Shown here: piece by piece, positions 1 through 9,879 of the stretch
How positions within the stretch are numbered: position 1 is the first letter of the stretch
Layout: every line of letters begins with the position of its first letter
NCBI GenBank assembly: GCA_014155875.1
Contig: JACEFZ010021714.1
Coordinates: 206,501 to 270,500 of the forward strand
Direction of reading: 5' to 3'
Length of the DNA: 64,000 bases
Source of the DNA: Cepaea nemoralis
Taxonomy: Eukaryota > Mollusca > Gastropoda > Stylommatophora > Helicidae
Translations under genes and position numbers: made by a program
Notes under the pieces: model-generated
What the model was told of the DNA's origin: nothing
The model's database searches: none
The model's input: only the letters and a program-made list of their open reading frames with translations

Positions 1-929
1 ATCTGTCACTCAGATCTCTACCAGTCTGTTGTCTGTCACTGAGATCTCTACCTGCCTGTCATCTGTCACTGAGATCTCTACCAGTCTGTCATCTTTTTCT
101 GACATCTCTACCAGTCTGTCACTGAGATCTCTACCAATCTGTCACTGAGATCACTACCAGTCTGTTACTGAGATCTCTACCAGTTTGTCCCAGTCTGTTG
201 CTGAGATCTCTACCAGTCTGTCGCTGAGACCTCTACCTGCCTGTCATCTGTCACTGAGATCTCTACCAGTCTGTCATCTTTTTCTGACATCTCTACCAGT
301 CTGTCACTGAGATCTCTACCAATCTGTCACTGAGATCACTACCAGTCTGTTACTGAGATCTCTACCAGTTTGTCCCAGTCTGTCACTGAGATCTCTACCT
401 GCCTGTCACTGAGATCTCTACCAGTCTGTCACTGAGATCTCTACCAGTCTGTCACTGAGATCTCTACCTGCCTGTCACTGAGATCTCTACCTGCCTGTCA
501 CTGAGATCTCTACCAGTCTGTCACTGAGATCTCTACCAGTCTGTCACTGAGATCTCTACCTGCCTGTCACTGAGATCTCTACCTGCCTGTCACTGAGATC
601 TCTACCAGTCTGTCACTGAGATCTCTACCAATCTGTCACTGAGATCTTTAGCAGTCTGTCACTGAGATCTCTACCAGTCTGTCACTGAGATCTCTACCAG
701 TCGGTCGCTGAGATCTCTACCAGTCTGTCACTGAGATCTCTACCTGCCTGTCACTGAGATCTCTACCTGCCTGTCACTGAGATCTCTACCTGCCTGTCAC
801 TGAGATCTCTACCAATCTGTCACTGAGATCTTTAGCAGTCTGTCACTGAGATCTCTACCAGTCTGTCATTGACATCTCTACCTGTCTGTTGTCTGTCACT
901 GACATCTCTACCAGTCTGTTGTCTGTCGT
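1..929. repeat. 23-bp minisatellite abutting a nibrin exon
   Basis: About 40 head-to-tail copies of a 23-bp unit (core 'ctgtcactgagatctctacc') run from the window edge to the splice acceptor at 930-931. A larger block is duplicated inside it: positions about 60-195 recur near 240-385. The last unit runs into the acceptor, so the satellite supplies the pyrimidine tract of the nibrin exon. The array is cut by the window edge, so its full length is unknown. Confidence 0.95.
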
Positions 930-931
930 AG

Positions 932-1035
932 GTTATTTGTGCCATCAACAACCAGAAGCACATTGTGACCCCCGAGTACTTGGATGACCTGTACAGTCAT
1001 CTCATGGGCAGACGTGAGAAGCCCGACCCGGCCAG
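932..1035 (+). CDS. NBN: Nibrin exon: end of first BRCT domain
   Basis: This is the first nibrin exon in the window, 104 nt, read in phase 0 and leaving phase 2. It follows 'gtcgtag' and is followed by the donor 'gtaggt'. The translation opens VICAINNQKHIVTPEYLDDL, which matches the vertebrate nibrin stretch with VICA and IVTPEY at the end of BRCT1. Nibrin is the regulatory subunit of the MRE11-RAD50-NBS1 complex. Its FHA-BRCT-BRCT block binds phosphoproteins at DNA double-strand breaks. The FHA domain and the start of BRCT1 must lie left of the window. The two bases left over (AG) are completed by the first base of the exon at 5154. The identification rests on sequence similarity recalled from the family plus the perfect phase chain through ten exons. 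Confidence 0.88.
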
Positions 1036-1165
1036 GTAGGTTTCCTGTGTGTTGCTGTTTCCTTGTAGATATTTGAGTAACGGTGGGTGAGAACCTTTGC
1101 CCATGTACTACCAGTGCCCATCAGTGAAACAAAGAGTAGCAACACTGTAACCTACCATACAAGTT

Positions 1166-2300
1166 AGCTAGTTAGTCGCCCCATAATTCTCCATTCCTGT
1201 GCAGTGAATCTCACACAAAATGCTTCCCCGATATCCCATGTCAAAAGTGAAACAGACGGGAGTCTTGACAAACCAACAGCCCACACAGGTATACCAGAAT
1301 GCCAACATAAAAGCCCACCACAAAAAATACAGTTCATTGTTGATGGAAGCGGCAGTCACTAGACAACCATGAAATGGAAACAAATAGGTATTTTAAACTC
1401 CTGCGAGAAAAAACGAACTAAACATCAACAAACGTTGCACATACCTTACAAGGAGATCCACGTGTCGCGAAATACAGGTGAAAAATCCGAAATCAGAAGC
1501 ACTCAATAAATATAAAAATGAATAATAAAATAAGATAAAATACACACGAACGCATACAATACGACACACAGACGTTTCGATTCTCAGAATCTTTGTCAAT
1601 GACAACACAGCTAACAACGAGATACAGCAAACGAAAGACCACAATACACTAACACACGATCTATAACTTAGCCACGTGAGGCCGGAAAGGTGACTTGGCC
1701 AGCTGAATTAAAAATGGGTTGCCAAAAAGGATTGGAGTAGCCAAAAATATGTGAACAGTCTGCTATGAAAATGTAGGAAAGTGAGGACAATTAAGTTAGA
1801 TATGGGGGGGGGGGGAACAGCATAGTAATAGATAGTGTGAACAATTAGGGAAGATGCCACAGTTATACTGTAGCGTCCACAACCGTATTAATTCCGGCTG
1901 GGTGGATGCATCCCAGATTGTTGATTAGTTGGCATTCAATTTTAAGTCTGATGCCGCTATTGGAGAAGCAAGGTTTTAGTGCGGTGATACATGCATCGTC
2001 GGCTCCATTATGGTTGAAGGAATTGAAATGGTTGGGGACAGGTTTGTCAGCGCCCTGATTGATGTCCCTGAGGTGTTCCCTGAAACGATCCGCAAGACGT
2101 CTGCCCGTTTGGCCAATGTATTTCATGTCACATCGTTTGCAGATGATAACATAAATCAGAAAACTAGAAAACCAGCAGCCACACACTACTGCATAAGGCA
2201 ACCCAGTTAGTTCAGGAACCGGCTGGCCGCCATTTTTCTGAACGTGCAGTTAACGCTAAAAGCATCCACGGACAGATACAGATCTTAAGAGATAACGAAG
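1166..2300 (+). repeat. Interspersed repeat family A, split by a Penelope insertion
   Basis: Positions 1166-1369 and 2163-about 2300 are the two halves of one unclassified interspersed repeat. Other copies are at 51880-52320 (+), 53217-53385 (+) and 3811-4745 (-). Shared blocks include 'tgatggaagcggcagtcact' and 'gccatttttctgaa'. I see no reading frame conserved between copies. It could be a non-autonomous element or a LINE 3' end; I cannot classify it. Confidence 0.7.
1370..2162 (-). mobile_element. Penelope-like element fragment with GIY-YIG domain
   Basis: On the minus strand the ORF in 2162-1863 reads LIYVIICKRCDMKYIGQTGR and continues to RLADRFREH. This is the GIY-YIG endonuclease core typical of the C-terminus of Penelope-like retroelements. 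The ORF's first 14 codons come from the host repeat, so the element is 5'-truncated at about 2162. The remaining part to 1370 is non-coding 3' sequence. The insert is flanked by 'actagacaacca' (1358-1369) and 'actagaaaacca' (2163-2174), a 12-bp target-site duplication with one mismatch. Only the endonuclease end survives; the reverse transcriptase is absent. Confidence 0.85.
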
Positions 2301-2344
2301 GAGGGATTTCTTTGGGACTGGCTATCTCATCCCATAGAAAAGGT

Positions 2345-3275
2345 TAAAACACTTCGCATACCTACACCAGGTTCCTGCGCCTGGACTTGTTTTATTGTTT
2401 ATGTTTAATAAGTGAAGGTTGAACACTTGACATACTCACACCAGGTTCCTGCGACTGGACGTGTTTTATTGTGTATGTTTAATAAGTGAAGGTTGAACAC
2501 TTGACATACTCACACCAGGTTCCTGCGACTGTACGTGTTTTATTTATGTTTAATAAGTGAAGGTTGAACACTTGACATACTCACACCAGGTTCCTGCGCC
2601 CTGGACTTGTTTTATTGTTTATGTTTAATAAGTGAAGGTTGAACACTTGACATACTCACACCAGGTTCCTGCGACTGGACGTGTTTTATTGTGTATGTTT
2701 AATAAGTGAAGGTTGAACACTTGACATACTCACACCAGGTTCCTGCGACTGTACGTGTTTTATTGTGTATGTTTAATAAGTGAAGGTTGAACACTTGACA
2801 TACTCACACCAGGTTCCTGCGACTGGACGTGTTTTATTGTGTATGTTTAATAAGTGAAGGTTGAACACTTGACATACTCACACCAGGTTCCTGCGGCTGG
2901 ACTTTGTTTTATTTATGTTTAATAAGTGAAGGTTGAACACTTGACATACTCACACCAGGTTCTTGCGGTTGGACTTGTTTTATTTATGTTTAATAAGTGA
3001 AGGTTTGAACACTTGACATACTCACACCAGGTTCTTGCGGTTGGACTTGTTTTATTGTTTCTGTTTAATAAGTGAAGGTTGAACACTTGACATACTCGCA
3101 CCAGGTTCCTGCGGCTGGACTTGTTTTATTGTGTATGTTTAATAAGTGAAGGTTGAACACTTGACATACTCACACCAGGTTCCTGCGTGAAGGTTGAACA
3201 CTTGACATACTCGCACCAGGTTGCTGCGGCTGGACTTGTTTTATTGTGTATGTTTAATAAGTGAAGGTTGAACAG
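2345..3275. repeat. 74-bp minisatellite
   Basis: About 12-13 copies of a 74-bp unit (core 'acttgacatactcacaccag') lie in the first visible nibrin intron. Copies differ by point changes and by short deletions such as loss of 'tgtg' before 'tatgtttaataag'. One copy near 3185 is truncated and fused to its neighbour. Confidence 0.95.
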
Positions 3276-3810
3276 TTCACACCCTATTGGCAGTACTTAT
3301 TATGAGACTAACTGTACCTGTGCTTGAGACAAACTACTCCTGCCACACCTTATATGCAATCCACTGTGCACTACACAACAGCAATTGAGGGCTCAGGCTT
3401 CTGTCAGAAAGGCTGTCAAGGCCACCTGCTGTAAACCTTTTCTCCCCTCACATCCTCAATTTCAGTGGTCACCTGCAGTATAGTCTACTACCGTTTCCTA
3501 GTTTACTGTTTGCTTACCTGGAGTCCTCTCCCCTCTCCACCCATTGTTCCCTTCTCATGTTGCTATGGCAATCTGTGGGTTTGTTGCGTTATTGACCTTT
3601 AGCTCCTTGAACCCTGCTTTCCCATCACAGCTACATTCCTGCTTTGTTATAATCGTACAGTTTTTTGTACTATTATTTATGTTTTGGACTTCCGGTCCCC
3701 AGCATGGCAGAAAGGCAGTGAATCGGTTAAGACCTCTGGGTGTTTATGATTGTGGCTATCGTTGCATTCACATTTTCCTCATGTTGAACTGGTAATTTAC
3801 AGTTCCGTCA
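3276..3810 (+). other. Nibrin intron, no feature seen
   Basis: This is non-repetitive intron sequence between the 74-bp array and repeat family A. The 83-residue ORF inside it has no recognisable motif and no splice-phase fit to nibrin. I see nothing functional. Confidence 0.6.
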
Positions 3811-4745
3811 CCCTGCTACTGAGTTGAGTGCGTGGCGCGACGTTGTGAGCTGTGAATTTCGTGTGAAATGCTTTTAAATCTGCCAACGGTTGTGGAGGAT
3901 GATCTGCATGTTCAGAGCAATGGCGGAGGGCTATGTCCCAGGATTGTCTGGTGTTTGTGCATTATGCAGAAATGTGCGGCAGCTGGTCTTCTGGTTGCCT
4001 GCCGTTTCTTATGAACCATGCTTTCGTGGAGGACTGTTGTTTTGCATTCTGAAGACGGCATTATGTACAGTGAAATGTTTCTGACATCTGTTTGAGGTGA
4101 GGTGGTGTGATTTACGTGCTCAAATTGGTGAAGCTAGCTAGATAACATCTAGAAATGGAACAACAACATCCAGAAATATCTGCACGTATGGCGGCTGGTG
4201 TGTGGCAGAAGCGAGCGGGTTTCTTGCCTTATGCAGAAATGTGTGGCTGCTGATGTTGCTAGTGACTGCCATTTCCATTGATGATGAACTGTGTTTTTGA
4301 GGAGGATTTTTGTGTTAATATTCTGGCGTCAGCATTATGTACAGTGAAACTTTTCTTTACATCTGTTAGAGGTTGTTTTGTTGCGTGATCTACATTTGGA
4401 GAAAAAATGGCGTGGTGGCTAGAAAACATCTAGAAACGGAACAACAATATTTAGAGACATCGAGACTTTGTAGGTGAACATCTGGTTGGGAAAGTGACTG
4501 CCAATTCCATCAGGGCTGAACTGTACTGTTCGTAGAGGACTTTTGTGGTGACATTCTGGCAGTGGCATTTTGCACAGTGTGCCTTAGTGGGCCGTTGTTT
4601 GTCGAGACTCCTGTCTTTTCCACTTTTCACATGGGGCAGTGAGGAACATTTTATGTGATATTCACTGGCACGGGAACGGAGCATAATGTGGATGACCCTT
4701 TTCTGTGATGTTGGAACCACGACTAATGACTAATGAGCAGTCTAT
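3811..4745 (-). repeat. Repeat family A, inverted copies
   Basis: Two or three diverged, inverted stretches match the repeat at 51880-52320. One example is 'actgagttgag', the reverse complement of 'ctcaactcagt' near 52290. Another is the 'aacggagcataatg' end at 4673-4686. Sub-blocks around 3900, 4200 and 4550 repeat each other, so this is either a compound copy or two adjacent insertions. Confidence 0.65.
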
Positions 4746-5030
4746 TTGATTATCCGTGTGTCTAGTAGTAGTTGTAGGCCTTTCACAGTCCTGTGCGACT
4801 ATACAGTTGTGCCTCTGGGGAGACACCTGACAGCAACGCTGGTGACTGTATAGTCCAATGCGAGAGTGACAATCTCTGTTACAGTTTCTGCATTTGTAAG
4901 ACCAGGCTGGTCCCGCAGTAAGTGACTGCATTTTATGCCTGTGCCTCCTATCCTCAGTTTGTTCAATCAGATTGCGTTCAAACAGCACTGGTCTGTTTCG
5001 TACATCTCTTCTGCTTTAAACTATACAGAC
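4746..5030 (-). mobile_element. Non-LTR retrotransposon C-terminal zinc-finger fragment
   Basis: The minus-strand ORF 4988-4662 contains YKCRNCNRDCHSRIGLYSHQ followed by RCC, a C2HC-type finger. Fingers of the form C-x2-C-x-RxC-x-SRIGL-x2-H are common at the C-terminus of non-LTR retrotransposon ORF2 proteins in invertebrates. No reverse transcriptase is left. It joins repeat family A at its 3' side, so the two may belong to one element or be adjacent insertions. Confidence 0.6.
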
Positions 5031-5153
5031 TAAACCATCATCATCATCATGTGTAAAGTGTCATTGCATTATTGAAATGTCTGGTTTTTTTGTCATGTCA
5101 CTCTAAGTGGTGTTATTGAGATCACATGACCAGACATCTTCTACTTCCATCAG

Positions 5154-5268
5154 TTATTTGCCTGAAGTCGTTGATCAAGAGGTCCCATCTGGGGTCTCGT
5201 TTCATCCAGATATCCGACGGATGACACTGTTGCAAGGTCTGAAGTTTTATTTTCTCTCAGCAGTGCAG
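5154..5268 (+). CDS. NBN: Nibrin exon: start of second BRCT domain
   Basis: This 115-nt exon lies between the acceptor 'cttccatcag' and the donor 'gtaaca'. The one leading base completes the codon carried from the exon at 932, and the exon ends in phase 0. It reads SYLPEVVDQEVPSG and then FHPDIRRMTLLQGLKFYFLS. This matches the nibrin linker and the first strand of BRCT2, where the human protein has F-x-GK-x-F-x-FL. An alternative acceptor at 5132-5133 would break the frame, which is why I chose 5152-5153. The joined product runs straight into the exon at 9280. Confidence 0.87.
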
Positions 5269-5289
5269 GTAACATTACCATTGTTTAAT

Positions 5290-5418
5290 ATATTTGTTGT
5301 CTTAAGATGTTTTTGATTTGTTGACTCATCTGCCAGAGTATAGCAAACACTATGTAATATGTTTATTGTCTTAAGATGTTTTTGATGTGTAGACTCATCT
5401 GCCAGGGTATAGAAAACA
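5290..5418. repeat. Short direct duplication beside the nibrin donor
   Basis: A segment of about 60 bp with 'ttgtcttaagatgtttttga' and 'gactcatctgccag' appears twice in tandem, starting 22 bp after the donor at 5269. It is another small duplication close to a splice site. Confidence 0.8.
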
Positions 5419-5689
5419 CTTCATGCAACATGAAGAATACAAATTGGGATAGCGACAAATTAAAGAATTCAAACTGGAATGATGAGAATAAAGATGATGA
5501 ACACAGTGCATTCTGAACTCCTTATGCCCCAAGCTGTTGTTACAGTAACTCATAGTTGTTACTTTAACTTCTTCTATCCCAGGCATTTATTACCAGTAAC
5601 TTCCAGGCGGCACACGTCAGGGTGACAAGGCCGATGGGTCGGTGGTGGGAGGCGGTTGTGGTGACCTGGGGTTTTGTTGACAGAACTAA

Positions 5690-6180
5690 TGGGCAATGCT
5701 TGAAGAGGAGGGAGTCTAGCTTATGAGACTGCAGCCTACAGTGTGGGAATGGGGGTGGTGGCAGCGTCCAAGTGGTGGTTGGAGGTGACCGCTGCGGCAC
5801 ACAATGTGTTCATTGTGGACTCAAGAATATGCTTGAGGGGTGGAGAATGTGGGGGGGGGGGGGGGGGTTGTTTCATGTGGAGTGGCTTGCCTCTTGGTGA
5901 TAGATTGATTACTCATGGACAGGGGAGAGGTGGTTGGGAACCTGTTGGGCCGAGCGGTGAGGGCAGTGGAGTGGACTGAGAGCCTGTGTGTGGAGAGGAT
6001 GATGGGGTTGGGGATCGGCAAGGGTTCTGGACAAATCTCAAAACTGAGAGGGAAGAATTTTCAGTCAGATGACAGTTGGAATGATTAGTAGTATGACTCT
6101 TCTCTAGCTGTTGAATGAGGGTACGGAGCACATGTGGGAATGTCCTGAGTGCAGCAATGTCCGTTCTTAGCTCATAACTC
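5690..6180 (+). mobile_element. Decayed RNase H-bearing LINE fragment (LINE-C)
   Basis: Reading all frames, + strand pieces recall the RNase H and tail of the LINE at 48661-50254. Examples are LEVTAAAHNVFIVDSRICLR near 5780-5830, an LRG-x-FNQM-like stretch near 6040-6070, and a 'gaatgtcctgag' block near 6140 matching the WECPEC end. Frameshifts and stops are frequent. A poly-G run sits at 5851-5868. Confidence 0.55.
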
Positions 6181-6517
6181 TTAACATACTTGTAACTTCC
6201 TCATGTGAAGAGGATTGACAGGAAGTTAGAATACAAAACAAACTCAGAATCTTTGAGAGTTGTTTATTGTAATGCCTAACAAGTTTCCAGATGTAACAAA
6301 ATGTATTAATGGCAGGAGCACATCTCAGGCTCACTAATATATCTTCACATGAGTTTGTTGCAAAACTCACAATACGGTCAACCCAAACTGGCAACAGTAA
6401 AAGGGGTTTGCTGCTACTTAACTTACACAGGAGTACAGAAAAAAAAAAAAAAATTTGACTAAGAAACTTGATGGATGATAAAACACACACATATTTAGGC
6501 AAATGTTCAGTCAAAGT
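6181..6517 (+). other. Nibrin intron, no feature seen
   Basis: This is AT-rich intron sequence with a poly-A run near 6440. I see no conserved frame or known repeat. Confidence 0.5.
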
Positions 6518-6965
6518 CCTTATCAGCAGAACAACAAGAGCAAAACAATAAAAAATGAAAAATATGTCAACAAGAGCAAAACAATAAAAAATATGTCAAC
6601 AAGAGCAAAACAATAAAAAATATGTCAACAAGAGCAAAACAATAAAAAATATGTCAACAAGAGCAAAACAATGAAAAATATGTCAACAAGAGCAAAACAA
6701 TGAAAAATATGTCAACAAGAGCAAAACAATGAAAAATATGTCAACAAGAGCAAAACAATAAAAAATATGTCAACAAGAGCAAAACAATGAAAAATATGTC
6801 AACAAGAGCAAAACAATAAAAAATATGTCAACAAGAGCAAAACAATAAAAAATAAATATATCAACAAGAGCAAAACAATAAAACATATGTCAACAAGAGC
6901 AAAAGAATTTAAAAAATATATATCAACAAGAGCGAAACAATTAAAAATATATAAAAAAATTAACA
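6518..6965. repeat. 29-bp minisatellite
   Basis: About 15 copies of 'caacaagagcaaaacaata' plus 'aaaaatatgt', with single-base and small insertion variants at the 3' end. The array begins and ends with partial units. Confidence 0.95.
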
Positions 6966-7019
6966 ACACAAATACTAATTTAGACTTCCCTAGATGCTTG
7001 TCCAATCCAGGAGATGGAA

Positions 7020-7376
7020 AACTGCAAACAGACACATAGAACGATTACCACAGACCAGAACAAATCATGATTTTGTGCCTCAGAACAGGACACAGTAGAT
7101 GACACAACCACATGTATACAAAATTCAAGATTGGTGAATCAGCCATGTGCACATGTGGATTGGCGCCGCAAACAGCATATCACATACTCCAAGGCTGCCC
7201 AAAATACAACATATCTAGGCAAACCATCTGGCCTAGAGAAACATTGGTGGAGGAAAAACTCTGTGGAATTTGTGAACTAAAACAGCCAACAAAATTCATA
7301 CAAGAGAACTGTTCAGATGAAGACAAATTTCAAGCGAACGAGAGTAGAAACAAAAAAATCACAGAACCTTCATGAA
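7020..7376 (+). mobile_element. Non-LTR retrotransposon C-terminal fragment
   Basis: A frame with LRTGHS, then MYTKFKIGESAMCTCGL, H-x2-LQGCP and IWPRETLVEEKLCG runs through the segment. This is the post-RNase H zinc-binding tail (C-x-C, H-x4-C, WP) seen in many invertebrate LINEs. An in-frame stop follows LRTGHS, so it is a pseudogene. A related tail lies at 50545-50745 on the minus strand. Confidence 0.7.
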
Positions 7377-7395
7377 TGACTTCATGACATAACAC

Positions 7396-8752
7396 GTACT
7401 AAAGTATTACGGTGTTCCTGTGGTAAGAATGGTAACACGTACAAATTATTATGGTGCTCCTGTGGTAAGAATGGTAACATGCACAGATTATTATGGTGCT
7501 CCTGTGGTAAGAATGGTAACACGCACAGATTATTATGGTGCTCCTGTGGTAAGAATGGTAACACTTACAGATTATTATGGTGCTCCTGTGGTAAGAATGG
7601 TAACACGCAGATTATTATGGTGCTCCTGTGGTAAGAATGGTAACACGTACAGATTATTATGGTGCTCCTGTGGTAAGAATGGTAACACGAACAGATTATT
7701 ATAGTGCTCCTGTGGTAAGAATGGTAACACGTACAGATTATTAAGGTGCTCCTGTGGTAAGAATTGTAACACGTACATATTATTATGGTGCTCCTGTGGT
7801 AAGAATGGTAACGTACAGATTATTATGGTGCTCCTGTGGTAAGAATGGTAACACGTACAGATTATTATAGTGCTCCTGTGGTAAGAATGGTAACATGTAC
7901 AGATTATTATGGTGCTCCTGTGGTAAGAATGGTAACACATACAGATTATTATGGTGCTCCTGTGGTAAGAATGGTAACATGTACAGATTATTATGGTGCT
8001 CCTGTGGTAAGAATGGTAACACATACAGATTATTATGGTGCTCCTGTGGTAAGAATGGTAACACGCACAGATTATTATGGTGCTCCTGTGGTAAGAATGG
8101 TAACACGTACAGATTATTATGGTGCTCCTGTGGTAAGAATGGTAACACGTACAGATTATTATGGTGCTCCTGTGGTAAGAATTGTAACACGTACATATTA
8201 TTATAGTGCTCCTGTGGTAAGAATGGTAACACGTACAGATTATTATAGTGCTCCTGTGGTAAGAATGGTAACACATACAAATTATTATGGTGCTCCTGTG
8301 GTAAGAATGGTAACACATACAAATTATTATGGTTCTCCTGTGGTAAGAATGGTAAACACATACAGATTATTTTAGTGCTCCTGTGGTAAGAATGGTAACA
8401 CATACAGATTATTATAGTGCTCCTGTGGTAAGAATGGTAACACATACAGATTATAATAGTGCTCCTGTGGTAAGAATGGTAACACATACAGATTATTATA
8501 GTGCTCCTGTGGTAAGAATGGTAACACATACAGATTATTATGGTGCTTCTGTGGTAAGAATGGTAACACATACAAATTATTATGGTTCTCCTGTGGTAAG
8601 AATGGTAAACACATACAGATTATTATAGTGCTCCTGTGGTAAGAATGGTAACACATACAGATTATTATAGTGCTCCTGTGGTAAGAATGGTAACACATAC
8701 AGATTATAATAGTGCTCCTGTGGTAAGAATGGTAACACGTACAGATTGTTAT
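7396..8752. repeat. 42-bp minisatellite
   Basis: About 32 copies of a 42-bp unit. Its core is 'gctcctgtggtaagaatggt' and the rest is an 'aacacgtacagattattat' stretch. Because 42 is divisible by three and stops are rare, long ORFs appear on both strands (for example VVRMVTRTDYYGAP); they are artefacts. Each unit carries a donor-like 'ggtaagaat', and some carry an acceptor-like 'attattatag' ten bases upstream. The array ends in the SINE at 8752. Confidence 0.97.
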
Positions 8753-9040
8753 GGAGGTTAGCATGGCTGAATGGATAGGTGCACTTGATCCTAAAAATGT
8801 CCCAGATAGCGGATTCAACCCGTACACCGGCCAGCTGGGATAAAAAGTTGACTTCTCATCCTTGACTTTGGGGTGTAAATTACAAGTACCTCAGAAGTCG
8901 GAGTGGGTTCGCCTCAAGATGAGGGACATGACAATAAGGAAAAGCTAATCCATGTGCAAACATCAAGTCCAGTACACTTCCTAGTAGTGGCAACTACTAA
9001 AACTAGTAGCACGTGTTTGTAGACTACGCTTGAGTTCAAA
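8752..9040 (+). mobile_element. tRNA-headed SINE, family 1
   Basis: A tRNA-like head ('ggttagcatggctgaatgg', then box B 'cggattcaacccg') is followed by a body ending 'ctacgcttgagttcaaag'. A second copy with the same head, body and end is at 34860-35105, which confirms an interspersed family. The box B-like motif suggests descent from a tRNA gene (inference). Confidence 0.75.
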
Positions 9041-9053
9041 GTGAATTATTGCA

Positions 9054-9132
9054 ACCATTTATTTTATAAACATGACCATTTATTTTATAAACATGACCAT
9101 TTATTTTATAAACATGACCATTTATTATAGAT
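9054..9132. repeat. 21-bp tandem repeat
   Basis: Nearly four copies of 'accatttattttataaacat' plus one base. Confidence 0.9.
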
Positions 9133-9279
9133 AAATAGTTGTTGCCTTGAGCTGTAGCTGGGACTTGCCAAGATTGATGTCGATGCCTTCACTCTAAACT
9201 CAGTGTCGACAGAATGGTCAGTTGTGACAGCCTTAGATGTTCCACCATCAATGCTTTTGTATTTTCTGTGTCCTGACAG

Positions 9280-9470
9280 TTCAACAAGACAAACTTGGCT
9301 GTGTCCACGGCAGGTGGTCAGCCCATTCTTCTGGAAGATGGGACCGAAGAGGAGGCTGAAGCCATGGCGGAGGACAAAACAGTCGTTGTTGCAGTCAACC
9401 GGGAGATACTTCCCACTCTCAGTCAGTCATGCCAGAAGTTTGTGAAGCTTGTTATTTCTGTCCTTAAAAG
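9280..9470 (+). CDS. NBN: Nibrin exon: second BRCT domain core
   Basis: This 191-nt exon lies between 'tcctgacag' and 'gttagc'. It enters in phase 0 and leaves in phase 2. The start reads FNKTNLAVSTAGGQPILL; further on are VAVNREILPTLSQSC and KFVKLVISVLKR. The pattern matches nibrin BRCT2: the human stretch has an AVVFGGG-type turn in the equivalent place, then an acidic patch, and a helix ending LQR before the next exon. The acidic run (DGTEEEAEAMAEDK) aligns with the human EENEEEH region. The exon sits between a short AT-rich repeat and a SINE. The weak donor (GTTAGC) is the least canonical of the gene, but phase supports it. Confidence 0.88.
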
Positions 9471-9564
9471 GTTAGCGTCCAGATTTATTCTTACTGTCAT
9501 GTAATTTAATTCTATATTATGAATTGTACAGGTTTGATAAACACCTTGTGGTGGTCTCCATACA

Positions 9565-9700
9565 AAGGTATGATTACCGGCCATTCAGAAAGCAATAGTA
9601 AAGTACTGAATATAAACTTACCAAGAAATAACAAACAGTCAAAGAAATGCTGGGGTTGTCTGCAAAGTCCTGTAAAGGATATGCAACTAACTTAAACAGA
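9565..9700 (+). mobile_element. SINE fragment, 'caatggcaaac' core family
   Basis: The segment carries 'attcagaaagcaa', 'aaatgctggggttg' and 'tcctgtaaaggatatgcaac', shared with copies at 31960-32240, 33055-33182, 36663-37160 and 45320-45572. The tRNA-like head is missing here. Confidence 0.7.
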
Positions 9701-9879
9701 GTTGATAATGGTCTCTAGTTGGTTTTGAAAGGAATTGGTATGATAGTGGTTTCTTTACTGACGTACAAACCTGCCAAGGGATGCTTAACATGGGGTATTA
9801 CTCTTGTCTGAGAAGGCCACTATGTCAGAATCAGGAGGGAGTTTAACCATCCTTTTCTAATTTTATACAAAATATAGAA

